DNA of 64,000 nucleotides, taken from Pseudomaricurvus alkylphenolicus. Lineage in GTDB: Bacteria > Pseudomonadota > Gammaproteobacteria > Pseudomonadales > Cellvibrionaceae. The notes under the pieces are model-generated. The model saw nothing but the letters and a program-made list of their open reading frames with translations, was not told the origin of the DNA and did no database searches. Within the stretch, counting starts at the first letter, position 1. Each line of letters opens with the position of its first letter. Both the position numbers and the translations under genes were made by a program. Below are positions 26,732-36,087 of this stretch, in pieces. The stretch is taken from assembly GCF_011683955.1 (NCBI RefSeq), contig NZ_JAAQPI010000018.1, positions 1 through 64,000 of the forward strand, given 5' to 3'.

Positions 26732-27125
26732 CGTGCTGCTGATCGGCTGCGCCAGCAATAAGGAAACGGTCTTGCCGCAAGCCGGGCCGACCATGCAGGC
26801 GATCTATCAACAGCACATGAACGATCTCCAAGAAAATCATCGATCCCTGCAGGGTCATCGGCGCTTACCCAAAGAGGGCATTGCCCACTATCGCGGGTTT
26901 GTGCGAGAGGCCGCCAACGAGATCGACACGGTCTTTCCACGTCTGCCGAACCCCACCCTGGTGATGTACGTGTTTCCCCATTTGTCCCACCAGGAGCGAA
27001 CGCCGGTCCCTGGGTATGCCACCACCTTTCCGTTTTATGAGCGGGTGGAGTACGCACTGCCCGGTGAGATTCCTGGTTTACCACTGGAACCGGCGTCCGT
27101 TGCCTCTGAAGGGGCGTCCCAATGA
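26676..27125 (+). CDS. ICE lipoprotein of the TIGR03751 type, TraV-like
   Basis: The 149-aa lipoprotein has the lipobox VLLIGCAS (Cys near residue 26), followed by conserved TMQAIYQQHMNDLQENHRSL and later NPTLVMYVFPHLS with PVPGYATTFPFYERVEYA. It is an outer-membrane lipoprotein partner of the TraK/TraB-like core. AGGAGG six bases upstream of ATG 26676 fixes the start inside the preceding gene. Confidence 0.8.
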   Translation: MPTVYRPTPMRLLTLVWINVLLIGCASNKETVLPQAGPTMQAIYQQHMNDLQENHRSLQGHRRLPKEGIAHYRGFVREAANEIDTVFPRLPNPTLVMYVFPHLSHQERTPVPGYATTFPFYERVEYALPGEIPGLPLEPASVASEGASQ

Positions 27126-29827
27126 GCGCCCGTCGAGAGGACGTACCGCCGCTCACCACCGCCTCGGTTCGCCAACTCTACGAGCGTCCATCCTCGTTTA
27201 CCGATTTGCTGCCTTGGGTGGAATACGACCCGGACAGTCGCGCGTTTTTACTCGAAGACGGCGTGAGCCTCGGGGCGGTGTTTGAAATCAACCCGGTGGG
27301 GTGTGAGGCGAGAACGCCGGATTACATGAGGCAGTTGCGCGACGCCATCCAAACGGCGATTAATGAAACGCTGCCCGAGCGTGACGACTCGCCCTGGGTG
27401 TTGCAGGTGTACGTGCAAGACGAGCCCAGTTTGACCGCCTTTGACGAGTCCGTGGCCAGCTACCCCAAGCCTGCCGTCCGCGAGACCACCTTCACCCAGC
27501 GTTACCAAGAGACACTCTCTGAGCATCTTATGGCCATTTCTCGTCCTGGCGGGTTGTTTGAAGACAAAGCCGTGACCGGTTCTCGCTGGCAGGGACAGCG
27601 ACGGCGGGTGAGGGCGGTGATTTATCAACGCCTGGGCCATCAGGGCAGAACGCCCTCGAGCATCGAAGTGCAAGAGGCGCTGAACGATGTGGCGATCAAG
27701 TGGGAAGCCTCGCTGGCCACCACCGGGATCGGTGTTACTCGTTTGGACGGGCGTGCGTTCTACGAGTGGCTCCTGCCCTGGTTCAACCCCAAAGCGACGG
27801 AGAATGGTGAGGCCCCCAACAACCTGCTGACATTGGCACCGTACCCCGGAGACGAACACTTGCCCTTTGGCTACGACTTCGCGGAGCAATTGACGCTGTC
27901 TCAGCCAGAATCCGACAGCAAGCACGGCTATTGGCGTTTTGACGGCATGCCCCACACGGTGGTCACGGTGCAAAGTTTACGACGAGCGCCAGATGTGGGT
28001 CATTTTACGGCCGAGCGCGTTGGCGGCGATCAGATCTTCTCGCTGTACGACCGGTTGCCAGAACACACCATCATGGCCATGACGTTGACCTTTAAACCCC
28101 AGGACACCACCCGCAATCACATTGCGCAGATCAAGCGAGCGTCGGTGGGGGATTCGGCCGAAGCGGACATCACGCGGGAGCATGCCGAGCAGGTGGAGCG
28201 GGAAATGGCACACGGCAACAAACTCTACCCCTTCAGCCTGGCGTTCTATGTGCGAGGGGAGGACGACAAAATCCTGCGAGCCAACGTCAATCGTCTTAAT
28301 GCCATCCTGTTGCCTAATGGCTTGCAACCCATCACTCGAGAGGCGGAGCTGTTGGCGCTCGACAGCTACATCCGCAATCTGCCCATGGCCTTTGACGTGA
28401 ATCTGGACAAGCGCAGTCGGCGCTCTCGCTTGGTGTTTTCTCGGCACGTTGCCAATCTGTTGCCTTTCTATGGCCGTTCACGAGGGACCGGCCACCCAGG
28501 GTTGGTGTTTTACAACCGCGGCGCCGAACCCTTGGTGTTTGACCCTCTCCATCCTGACGATCGCAAGAAAAACGCCCACATGTTGATTCTGGGGCCCACT
28601 GGCGCCGGTAAGTCGGCGTTGCTGGTCTATCTGCTGCAACAGATGATGGCGCGACATCGCCCCCGTATTTTTATCATTGAGGCCGGAGCTTCGTTTTCCC
28701 TCCTCGGGCAGCATTTTGCCGATCATGGCGTCACGGTGAATCAACTGACCCTCAATCCCCAAGTGGACGTGAGTCTGCCGCCCTTTGCCGACGCCTTGCG
28801 ATTGCTCACTCAACGACAGAGCTTGGGTGGGTTTGGCTCAGAGGGATTTGATGAGATCGACGATGACGATCAGGAGTCCATTGAGGAGCGCGGCGGTCGC
28901 GATATCCTCGGGGAAATGGAAATCGCCGCCCGCATCATGATCACCGGTGGCGACGAGCGAGAGGACGCCCGCCTGACTCGCGCCGATCGTTTATTGATTC
29001 GACACGCCATTGTCCTGGCCGCCAAAACGGCAAAGGCCGAGCAGCAGTCGCAGGTGTTAACCCAACATGTGGTCGAGGCCTTCCATCAATTGTCGCACGC
29101 CGACGAGCTGCCAGAACACCGTCAGCTGAGGGCGCGGGAGTTGGGCGACGGCATGGCCCTGTTCTGTTCCGGTGTCGCGGGCCACTTCTTTAACCGACCC
29201 GGTAAGCGCTGGCCCGAAGCCGACGTCACCATTCTGGAAATGGGCATCCTGGCTCGTGAGGGGTACGAAGACCAGTTGGCGGTGGCGTACCTGTCCATGA
29301 TGAGCCACATCAATGATCTGGTAGAACGTCATCAGCACGACGAGCGCCCGACCTTGGTGGTTACCGACGAAGGTCACATTATCACCACCAACCCTCTGCT
29401 GGCGCGTTACGTGGTTAAGATCACCAAAATGTGGCGCAAGCTTGGGGCCTGGTTCTGGATCGCCACCCAAAATCTCGAAGACTTTCCCGACGCCAGTCGC
29501 AAGATGCTCAACATGATGGAGTGGTGGCTGTGTTTGGTGATGCCCAAAGAGGAGGTGGAGCAAATCGCCCGCTTCAAGGACTTGAACGACGAGCAGCGAC
29601 AGTTATTGCTCTCGGCGCGCAAGGAACCGGGCAAATACGTGGAAGGGGTGGTGTTGGCTGACAAAGTGGAAGCCCTGTTTCGCAATGTGCCGCCCCCGTT
29701 GTCTCTGGCCCTCGCCATGACCGAAAAACATGAAAAAGCCGAACGAGCCGCCATCATGCGTGAGCGCAATTGCACCGAGCTGGACGCGGTGTACGAAATC
29801 GCCCGCCGTATCGCCGACGCTCGGTAA
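27122..29827 (+). CDS. traC: Conjugative transfer ATPase, TraC/VirB4 type (PFL_4706)
   Basis: The 901-aa cytoplasmic ATPase powers pilus and channel assembly. It has an N-terminal TraC-like domain (about residues 1-450) and an FtsK-HerA-like ATPase domain with Walker A ILGPTGAGKSALL (Lys497), PTLVVTDEGHIITT (Walker B-like) and WIATQNLEDFPDASRKML. Its length matches the TIGR03744 family. The ATG start overlaps the previous stop. An acidic linker (SEGFDEIDDDDQESIEERGG) lies in the ATPase domain. Confidence 0.92.
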   Translation: MSARREDVPPLTTASVRQLYERPSSFTDLLPWVEYDPDSRAFLLEDGVSLGAVFEINPVGCEARTPDYMRQLRDAIQTAINETLPERDDSPWVLQVYVQDEPSLTAFDESVASYPKPAVRETTFTQRYQETLSEHLMAISRPGGLFEDKAVTGSRWQGQRRRVRAVIYQRLGHQGRTPSSIEVQEALNDVAIKWEASLATTGIGVTRLDGRAFYEWLLPWFNPKATENGEAPNNLLTLAPYPGDEHLPFGYDFAEQLTLSQPESDSKHGYWRFDGMPHTVVTVQSLRRAPDVGHFTAERVGGDQIFSLYDRLPEHTIMAMTLTFKPQDTTRNHIAQIKRASVGDSAEADITREHAEQVEREMAHGNKLYPFSLAFYVRGEDDKILRANVNRLNAILLPNGLQPITREAELLALDSYIRNLPMAFDVNLDKRSRRSRLVFSRHVANLLPFYGRSRGTGHPGLVFYNRGAEPLVFDPLHPDDRKKNAHMLILGPTGAGKSALLVYLLQQMMARHRPRIFIIEAGASFSLLGQHFADHGVTVNQLTLNPQVDVSLPPFADALRLLTQRQSLGGFGSEGFDEIDDDDQESIEERGGRDILGEMEIAARIMITGGDEREDARLTRADRLLIRHAIVLAAKTAKAEQQSQVLTQHVVEAFHQLSHADELPEHRQLRARELGDGMALFCSGVAGHFFNRPGKRWPEADVTILEMGILAREGYEDQLAVAYLSMMSHINDLVERHQHDERPTLVVTDEGHIITTNPLLARYVVKITKMWRKLGAWFWIATQNLEDFPDASRKMLNMMEWWLCLVMPKEEVEQIARFKDLNDEQRQLLLSARKEPGKYVEGVVLADKVEALFRNVPPPLSLALAMTEKHEKAERAAIMRERNCTELDAVYEIARRIADAR

Positions 29828-29942
29828 CGGAAACCCCAACGGCGCTTGACAGGTTTAACCCTTGGGAGAGATCCCAAACTCAGGGAATATGACCCCACAG
29901 ACATCAACGCCTCGTCGTCACACCAGGACTGGGAGAACCATC

Positions 29943-30422
29943 ATGGGATCCATCAAGGAGCAATATCGGCTGTTGGCGGCGTTCACGGCGGCCATGTTGA
30001 CCGCGCCAGTGGTCTTTGGCAAGGCGGCGAATGATCACGAACCCTTGAGCGTGGAGGTGTTTGTCGAGTCGGCCCATGCGCCGCTCTGGCAACAAGCCAT
30101 CGTTGCGCATTGCCATCCTTCACTGTCGTGCACCGTGTACGTGATCGACCGCATTGAGCAATTTCAAACGCAACTGTCTGAACAGCTGCCGAATGAACCC
30201 GAGCAGGCCAAAGCGCTGGTGCTCAAACGTTTTCAGAAAATGGATTTGGCGTATTCCCAACAACTGGAAAATTGCGCCAAAGGCCTAGCGTTGGCACTGA
30301 AGTATCAACTTGATCGATACCCGGCAATTGTGTTTGCCGGAAAGACCGTGATTTACGGGGTTCATGATCTGAAGGAAGCACTGCAGCGCTATCACACCTG
30401 GTGGGAGCAATCGTCACCATGA
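29943..30422 (+). CDS. ICE protein of the PFL_4709 (TIGR03757) type
   Basis: The 159-aa exported protein has an N-terminal signal (LLAAFTAAMLTAPVVFGKAA) and regions VEVFVESAHAPLWQQAI and ALKYQLDRYPAIVFAGKTVIYGV, the latter thioredoxin-fold-like and typical of TrbC/TraW-linked components. Two Cys pairs (around residues 54-61) could form disulfides. ATG 29943 has GGGAG upstream. A 115-base gap separates it from traC. Confidence 0.8.
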   Translation: MGSIKEQYRLLAAFTAAMLTAPVVFGKAANDHEPLSVEVFVESAHAPLWQQAIVAHCHPSLSCTVYVIDRIEQFQTQLSEQLPNEPEQAKALVLKRFQKMDLAYSQQLENCAKGLALALKYQLDRYPAIVFAGKTVIYGVHDLKEALQRYHTWWEQSSP

Positions 30423-31438
30423 AACACGTCTCTACGCTTCTTATTGGCTGTGTGTTGATCGCTGCATCGTCGATTAGCCACAGCGGGCGCATCACAACCG
30501 CGGAAATAGTAAGCCACACCACCAGCGCGGCACTGAGCTGCATGCGCTGGACGCCGGTGGGTGTGTGTTTTTGGTTGAGGTGTTCGTTGTCGGGTTGCAG
30601 CGTCCGAACGTCCATCAAGGTGGGGCACTATCAACCCGATGCGGTGGTGAGCGCCTACAATGAGCTGGGTGGCAACCCCTGGTTGGAGATTCGGGCGAGC
30701 TTGGGACTCGCGCAACGGAGTGCGGCGGACGGCGTGTTGGGGAGATTGATGTCAGTGCCCATCAACAGCGCGGGCAATCGGACCGAAGGGGGGCAGGGCA
30801 AGCGCGATCACCGCAATTTGATCTTTCGGGAAACCGATGTGATTGGTCATCCAGTCAGCGTCTTGTCGTCGATCATTACCGGTACGGGCTATCTTTGCCG
30901 TTCGCAAACTCGCCCCTTTTTTCCTTACTTCCAGTCTGGCTTGGACGCGTTGTCCTGGCGCATGGAGGTGCCAGAGATGTTCTACCCTGCCAGCGTCATT
31001 CCAGGCCTTCGGGAAATCGGTCGCTGGCCCTGGCAGACTTGGGGCAGCGTATACCCGCGCACCGGCTGGACCACGCAAACCGAAGAGCCCAAAGCGGCGG
31101 CCATCAATGCCCAACGCGCGGGCGACATTGTCACACGTCGCCGGCAACCCCATATTTACGTGCCCATTCGAGGTGGCTCCAGTTCTCGGCAACGAGTGTG
31201 GCCGCCGCGCGCTCTGGTGGAAGGGAATCCCAGAACCGGCGTGTGGCAGATGCTGTTGCCCAGACCGGAGTCGTCTTGTCGGGTGTTTGGGCAAAACGAC
31301 CTGGCCAGTTGGTCCGGCTGGGGTGGTGGCAAAGTGGACCCCGAGGGCGATTACGCCTGGAATCTGTGGCGCCCCTACAGTTGCTGCCGTGATCGCGGCA
31401 CCTTTTTGTTTGACATCAATTGGATTCGATTCCCATGA
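30419..31438 (+). CDS. ICE protein of the PFL_4710 (TIGR03756) type, TraU-like
   Basis: The 339-aa secreted protein has a signal peptide (VSTLLIGCVLIAASSISHSG) and many cysteines in CMRWTPVGVCFWLRC and later SCCRD-like positions, as in the TraU group of disulfide-rich periplasmic mating proteins. It overlaps the upstream stop by four bases (ATGA) and the next start by four, so three genes are chained. It probably stabilises the mating pair. Confidence 0.8.
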   Translation: MKHVSTLLIGCVLIAASSISHSGRITTAEIVSHTTSAALSCMRWTPVGVCFWLRCSLSGCSVRTSIKVGHYQPDAVVSAYNELGGNPWLEIRASLGLAQRSAADGVLGRLMSVPINSAGNRTEGGQGKRDHRNLIFRETDVIGHPVSVLSSIITGTGYLCRSQTRPFFPYFQSGLDALSWRMEVPEMFYPASVIPGLREIGRWPWQTWGSVYPRTGWTTQTEEPKAAAINAQRAGDIVTRRRQPHIYVPIRGGSSSRQRVWPPRALVEGNPRTGVWQMLLPRPESSCRVFGQNDLASWSGWGGGKVDPEGDYAWNLWRPYSCCRDRGTFLFDINWIRFP

Positions 31439-32778
31439 GCAAACCGTCTCCCAACTTCACGCTGGCCGGTGTCGTCATTTTGTTGAGCATCAGTTTTCCA
31501 AACCAGGCCGCCCAAGGGCCTACCGAAGACAGTTTCTGGTACTACGAAATCGGCGGAGCGGAACCGGTGTCCGTGCCGCCGAACCCCACTGTTACCTCTA
31601 TCACCCTCGGGGGATCGGCGCAATTGGGGTTGGGGTACAGCTGTGGGCAATTCGATCCGGTGGCGGCGGTCGAGCACACGCTCAACGACATCGGTCGAGG
31701 CGTCGACAATATGATGAGCGCCATGACGGCGGCGGCCACCAGCGCCATCGCCGCGTTACCGGCCTTGATTCTCCAGCGGGCGAATCCGGGTCTCTACGAT
31801 TTGTTTCAGAACGCATTAATAAAAGCGGAAGAAACCCTGGAGCTGGCCACCAAAAGTTGTGAGCAGATGGAAGCGGAAATTGCCCAGGGCAAGAATCCCT
31901 ATGCGGACCTCATCACGTTGTCCAAAGGTAACGATTGGAAGGTGCAGATGGGCATTGGCGGCAATGATGCGGTCACGGCGAAAGAACGGGTGGAAGATTC
32001 TAACGGGGACAACGGTGTGCCTTGGGTGGGTGGTCAAGCCGGAGGCTCGGGTCAGCCGGTGTTGGCCTTTACCGGCGACATCGTGGAGGCGGGCTACAAC
32101 ATCCACATGAACCGACCGCTGACAGACGACAGTCCCGCGCCAACGTCTTCGAACGCTCGTTTACCAAAAATTTGGAGCAGTCCTGCGGACGCCCGTGATT
32201 GGACCGTGGACGTGGTGGGGGAGAACATCGTGACCACCTGCGATACCTGCCGCAAAGACAGCGTCCCGGGCACGGGACTCTTACCCAAGCTGTTTCAGGA
32301 GTCGGCGGCCGTGACCACGGAGCTTCAAAATTTGGTGAGTGGCGCCACTCCACCAACACTTGGCAATCTTGAAAAAATCACTGCTCCCGGCGTGGCCATC
32401 ACCCGCCAAGTGATTGAAGCCATTCAAACCCTGCCCGCCTCCGAGCAAAGTCTGATCGTAGGTCGACTGGTGTCGGAAATCAGCACCGCACGTACCGTTG
32501 AAAAAGCGTTACTGGCTCGACGCTTATTGCTTTCCGGGCGACAGGTGCCCGAGGTCTACGCAACGGAAGTGGCGCGAGAACATGCCGACGCGTCCATTGC
32601 CGAACTCGATCAGGAAATCAATAACCTGTTGTTTGAATCGCGGGTGCGCAAGGAAGTGGTATCGGACACGGCGGCGCTGTTGCTGCAACGTGCCCGCGCT
32701 CAACAGGACAGCTCCATGACGCTGCCCGAGGCTCCAACGGTGGACCCCAAACCACTGCGTGGCGGGCGCGTTCAATAG
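31435..32778 (+). CDS. ICE protein of the PFL_4711 (TIGR03755) type, TraH-like
   Basis: The 447-aa secreted protein has a signal peptide (LAGVVILLSISFPNQAAQG). Family features include YYEIGGAEPVSVPPNPT, GLGYSCGQFDPVAAVEHTLN, and the central repeat-poor helical body with SVPGTGLLPKLFQES. It sits between the TraU-like and TraG-like genes, as in related elements. The start ATG overlaps the previous stop. Confidence 0.8.
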   Translation: MSKPSPNFTLAGVVILLSISFPNQAAQGPTEDSFWYYEIGGAEPVSVPPNPTVTSITLGGSAQLGLGYSCGQFDPVAAVEHTLNDIGRGVDNMMSAMTAAATSAIAALPALILQRANPGLYDLFQNALIKAEETLELATKSCEQMEAEIAQGKNPYADLITLSKGNDWKVQMGIGGNDAVTAKERVEDSNGDNGVPWVGGQAGGSGQPVLAFTGDIVEAGYNIHMNRPLTDDSPAPTSSNARLPKIWSSPADARDWTVDVVGENIVTTCDTCRKDSVPGTGLLPKLFQESAAVTTELQNLVSGATPPTLGNLEKITAPGVAITRQVIEAIQTLPASEQSLIVGRLVSEISTARTVEKALLARRLLLSGRQVPEVYATEVAREHADASIAELDQEINNLLFESRVRKEVVSDTAALLLQRARAQQDSSMTLPEAPTVDPKPLRGGRVQ

Positions 32779-32789
32779 TGGGTGACTCA

Positions 32790-33173
32790 ATGAACGTCCC
32801 ACGTTCTGCCACCTTGTGGCTCACGTTGTTGATGCTGTTACTGGCTGTGGTCGTCGGTACCGGCTTGATGCATCGCATCGGCGTGACCTCGCTGAATGAG
32901 GTCCGCGATACGGTTTTGCATTGGCAGCCTTTCATGGTGGTGTGTCGCTGGACCCTATTGGTCGCCACGGCGTTGATTTGGCGATCGGTGTACCTATCGC
33001 AGTGCCGGCAGGGTTCACTCTCGCCCACTCAACACAAGAATCTATTGAACAAGCGCCTATCAAACAAATACCGAATGGTCATCGTCACCCTGCTGTTGAT
33101 GGAATTGGTGATTGGGCAGCGGTGGCTCTTTCTTTTTCTGGACCAACGACTCGGTGTTGACCCATGGCGGTAG
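32790..33173 (+). CDS. Small membrane protein of the transfer region
   Basis: The 127-aa protein has an N-terminal membrane helix (LWLTLLMLLLAVVVGTGLM), a second around residues 48-65 (FMVVCRWTLLVATALIWRSV) and a third near 98-115. I know it only as the recurrent gene between the TraH-like and TraG-like genes. ATG 32790 is chosen because GGTGA lies just upstream; GTG 32778 is an alternative. It overlaps traG by 10 bases. Confidence 0.6.
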   Translation: MNVPRSATLWLTLLMLLLAVVVGTGLMHRIGVTSLNEVRDTVLHWQPFMVVCRWTLLVATALIWRSVYLSQCRQGSLSPTQHKNLLNKRLSNKYRMVIVTLLLMELVIGQRWLFLFLDQRLGVDPWR

Positions 33174-34729
33174 ACAGCTATCTGGAACTCTTTACCACCC
33201 TGTTTGGCTGGGTATTCTATGGGATGTTGTGGGACGTGCTGGTCAATACCGGTCTGGTGTACTTGCCGTTTCTGGGGATTTTGATCGACAACTGGAAAGA
33301 ACCGGCGCAAGGCGGCGAGGTGGGGCACGCCACCAGCCTGTCACTGCGGCGCATGGAAATTGACTTGTTTATGGCGCTGATGGTGGTGGTGTTGGCCGGT
33401 CAGCCGTCTGCCCTAACACCATTGAATGCCAGCGCGTTGTCTTACGCACCGCCACCGACCTTGGCCGAACCGACGCCACCCACGGCCACCGTGGGTACAC
33501 CGCAAAGCACTTATGGCGTGACGGGGTTTACCGGGGTGGCGGCCACTGTGAACGTTCCGGTGTGGTGGTACGGTGTCCTGGCCGTGAGTTCGGGCGTCAA
33601 TCACGCAGTGGTGGCGGGGCTGCCCACAACGGCGGACATGCGAACCTACGAACAGCAAGCGCATTTGGCCACCATTGCCGATCCCCGACTCAGAAAGGAA
33701 GTCAGTGAATTTTTCACACAGTGCTACATTCCGGCACGCTCCCAGTTTCAGCGAGAGAGGCCCGATACGTTAGCGGTCAACACACTGCTCACCACCTTCG
33801 GTCAAAGCGATCCCGATTGGCTGGGGTCTCACGTCTATCGGGATATCGCTGGCTACTACGATCGACTGCGTCCGATTCACGCCGTCGTCGGTTGGCCTTA
33901 CAGTGCTGCTCGGGATACGGAGTACGATCCTGCGTCACCGCCCCTTTGGGGGAAGCCCTATTGCAAGCAATGGTGGGAGGACAGCACGCGCGGGCTGCGA
34001 CAACAGCTGATCAACGAGGCGGACGCCACCTCGGCCGGATTTTCCAGTTTGGTGGTGAGTATCGCGCCTGGTTTGGCGAGCGAAGAACAACGGGACGCGG
34101 TTGCCAAAACCGTACTCAAAAACGCACCGCCGGTGTGGTCCAGTAATGAGCTAGTCCGAAACAATGCCTCTGGCGCTGGATTGGTGAACGCCGTCGGGTC
34201 GGTGGCCAAAACAGGTTTAGCCGCTGGGGGGATCGTGACCGCCTCGGCGTTGTTTTCCGTCACCATGACGGCGGTGATTCAAGCCTTGCCCATGGTGCAA
34301 GCCGTTCTACTGCTCGGCATCTACGCTCTATTGCCCTTGGTGGTGGTCTTGTCGCGTTACTCTCTGTCCATGATGGTAGTGGGGGCGATGGCGATTTTTA
34401 CGGTGAAGTTCTGGAGTGTGTTGTGGTATCTGGCCATGTGGGTGGATCAAAATTTGATTCTCTCGATGTACCCCGATGTGAAAATCTTCTTGGAGACTTT
34501 TGCCAGTCCCGGGGAGCACGATGCCAAGCGTATGCTGTTGAATATGATTACGACCAGTTTGTATTTGGGGCTACCGCTGCTGTGGAGCGGAATGATGGCG
34601 TGGGCAGGTATTAGAGTTGGTCATGCACTTGAATCCGCAACGATACCAATTAGAAAGCCTGCTCTGGATGCAGGAAATCAAGGAGGGAGTCTTGGAAAGG
34701 CAGTTGTAGGAAGAGGACTTAAACGTTAA
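33164..34729 (+). CDS. traG: TraG N-terminal-domain mating-pair stabilisation protein
   Basis: The 521-aa membrane protein has an N-terminal TraG_N-like region (MAVDSYLELFTTLFGWVFYGMLW and WKEPAQGGEVGHATSLSLRRMEIDLF), a periplasmic part (about 120-330), and a C-terminal cluster of membrane helices (AVLLLGIYALLPLVVVLSRYSLSMMVVGAM). The family supports mating-pair formation and surface exclusion. It is shorter than F-plasmid TraG, as expected for this ICE class. It ends three bases into the convergent small gene on the minus strand. Confidence 0.85.
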   Translation: MAVDSYLELFTTLFGWVFYGMLWDVLVNTGLVYLPFLGILIDNWKEPAQGGEVGHATSLSLRRMEIDLFMALMVVVLAGQPSALTPLNASALSYAPPPTLAEPTPPTATVGTPQSTYGVTGFTGVAATVNVPVWWYGVLAVSSGVNHAVVAGLPTTADMRTYEQQAHLATIADPRLRKEVSEFFTQCYIPARSQFQRERPDTLAVNTLLTTFGQSDPDWLGSHVYRDIAGYYDRLRPIHAVVGWPYSAARDTEYDPASPPLWGKPYCKQWWEDSTRGLRQQLINEADATSAGFSSLVVSIAPGLASEEQRDAVAKTVLKNAPPVWSSNELVRNNASGAGLVNAVGSVAKTGLAAGGIVTASALFSVTMTAVIQALPMVQAVLLLGIYALLPLVVVLSRYSLSMMVVGAMAIFTVKFWSVLWYLAMWVDQNLILSMYPDVKIFLETFASPGEHDAKRMLLNMITTSLYLGLPLLWSGMMAWAGIRVGHALESATIPIRKPALDAGNQGGSLGKAVVGRGLKR

Positions 34730-34956
34730 TCTTCTTCGTACCATCCAGCTGGATCATTCCCCGTGTCAAATTTCCCGGTGCGGTAATTTAAAATACCGCC
34801 CGCCGAGTTGCTAGATTCGCTTTTGTCTTCTCGTGATTCAGGCGACGAAAAAAGTGCACCAAATAAAATAGAGAAGACCTCACCAAGCAAGTGCAGAAGA
34901 ACACCCGTAAGTTTCCAGAAAGCCTTTATGACCATGTAGAGCTTTTCTTTTTTCAT
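34726..34956 (-). CDS. Small membrane protein convergent with traG (76 aa)
   Basis: The protein has a basic start (MKKEKLYMVIKAFWKL), one hydrophobic segment (LTGVLLHLLGEVFSILFGALF) and a tail NYRTGKFDTGNDPAGWYEED. Position and tail resemble the small DUF3742-like genes that follow traG in related elements, but I cannot be sure it is that family. The start with a GAAGGT site seven bases upstream is preferred over a longer frame. Confidence 0.6.
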   Translation of the reverse strand: MKKEKLYMVIKAFWKLTGVLLHLLGEVFSILFGALFSSPESREDKSESSNSAGGILNYRTGKFDTGNDPAGWYEED

Positions 34957-35021
34957 AATACCTTCACTATACACTCCATTTCTGTACAGCAACTGAATGC
35001 AAAAGAAAAACTGGCAGGCAA

Positions 35022-35705
35022 CTAAACCTTTTCGCCTTTAAAGACAATCACGCCACAAATGGTGGTTCGTTTGTCGAGTGCGGTGATTCGATCTGGCCAA
35101 TCGATATTCAACGCGGTCAAAAACTCTCGGCCTTCTTCAATAATCAGCTGTCGGAACGTGGCCTCCTTCGACCCACGTTTTTGTACCACAACAAACTGCC
35201 CATGCTTCGGTGCAACGTCAGGATCCACGAACAAAATATCGCCTTCGTTAAATCTCGGTTCCATGCTGCGCCCTTGAACGTGAAGAACAAACGCTTCTTG
35301 GCTGCATTTCACCGGGCAGGACATAAGCTCGCTTTTCTTCAACGACGTCTTGCCCTTCGACAGCTTGTGCCAGTTGGCCGCTTCCTCCCAGGAAATCAGA
35401 GGCAGCAGGCTTTGGAATTCAGGCGTTGCTCGGCCGTTTCCTTTTCGTTTCGGGGCATTCTTGTCGTGATTTTCGTCCATCCATCCTTGGGGCTTTTTCA
35501 TCCCTTCCTCCAGCTTCGTTGCCAAATCATCACCGATGGCGCGCGGAGTTCCATTCTTTGTCGGCAATTGATTACGAACTTGACTGAGGTAAGAACTGTT
35601 GGTGCCGACAGCGCGCGCCAATTGCGCAGCAGATCCGGCTTCACTGATCAGAATTTCGAGATTCTTCAGACGGGTCTGTTCGTGTTTTCGCATCATGCTA
35701 ACCAT
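35022..35705 (-). CDS. Phage CI/SetR-like repressor, HTH plus S24 peptidase-type domain
   Basis: The 227-aa regulator has an N-terminal HTH (residues about 20-50, GSAAQLARAVGTNSSYLSQV) and a C-terminal LexA/S24-like domain with the serine box QGRSMEP (Ser147). Relatives are cleaved after DNA damage by a Ser-Lys dyad. The position matching the catalytic lysine (LexA TVKRL) here reads ATFRQL, Arg185, and the usual Ala-Gly site near SWEEAANW (residues 106-112) is absent. The repressor may therefore be uncleavable. It is divergent from a Cro-like gene, with candidate operators between them, and probably keeps the conjugation genes silent. Confidence 0.85.
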   Translation of the reverse strand: MVSMMRKHEQTRLKNLEILISEAGSAAQLARAVGTNSSYLSQVRNQLPTKNGTPRAIGDDLATKLEEGMKKPQGWMDENHDKNAPKRKGNGRATPEFQSLLPLISWEEAANWHKLSKGKTSLKKSELMSCPVKCSQEAFVLHVQGRSMEPRFNEGDILFVDPDVAPKHGQFVVVQKRGSKEATFRQLIIEEGREFLTALNIDWPDRITALDKRTTICGVIVFKGEKV

Positions 35706-35712
35706 TCTAGCA

Positions 35713-35788
35713 GCTAATTTAGCAGTGTGGTAAGTAAAAATGCGACTCAGACCATTGTTTGATAATTTGCTCAGTGCTAATGTTTAGC
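35713..35788. promoter_or_regulatory. Two candidate operators between repressor and Cro-like genes
   Basis: GCTAA-T-TTAGC (35713-35723) and GCTAA-TGT-TTAGC (35776-35788) are inverted repeats with the same half site. The second ends two bases before the Cro-like start codon and the first lies just upstream of the repressor start. Such placement is what a repressor controlling both promoters would need. The differing spacers are a weakness. Confidence 0.45.
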
Positions 35789-35790
35789 TT

Positions 35791-36087
35791 ATGGAGCTGA
35801 AGGATTTTCTCAAGCTAGCAAGCAAGAAGGAACGGGCAGAAGTAGCCATCGCTTGCAACGACTCGGTATCGTATCTTTACCAGATCGCTGGTAATCATCG
35901 GTATGCCAGTCCCATCCTCGCCTTTCAAATTGAACGGGAAACGCGACGTGTTGCCAAGACGTCCAATGGACGGTTGGAAGTGGTGCCTCGCGCCACCATG
36001 GTTCGCCATCCTGAAATTTTTCTTGAGCCTGGTTGCGGTTCTCTGAGTCGTCAGTTGAATGGAGATGTTCATGACGACTCTTGTTGA
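35791..36087 (+). CDS. Cro/YdaS-like HTH regulator
   Basis: The 98-aa protein starts MELKDFLKLASKKERAEVAIACNDSVSYLYQIAGNHRYASP, a Cro/YdaS-type helix-turn-helix. It is divergent from the S24 repressor and overlaps the start of parB by 17 bases, so it opens the maintenance operon. Expected role: antagonist of the repressor or autoregulator of the operon. Confidence 0.7.
   Translation: MELKDFLKLASKKERAEVAIACNDSVSYLYQIAGNHRYASPILAFQIERETRRVAKTSNGRLEVVPRATMVRHPEIFLEPGCGSLSRQLNGDVHDDSC

Noticed and set aside
35022-36087. Toxin-antitoxin pair
   Set aside because: The divergent arrangement, S24 domain and operator-like repeats fit a repressor/Cro switch better.
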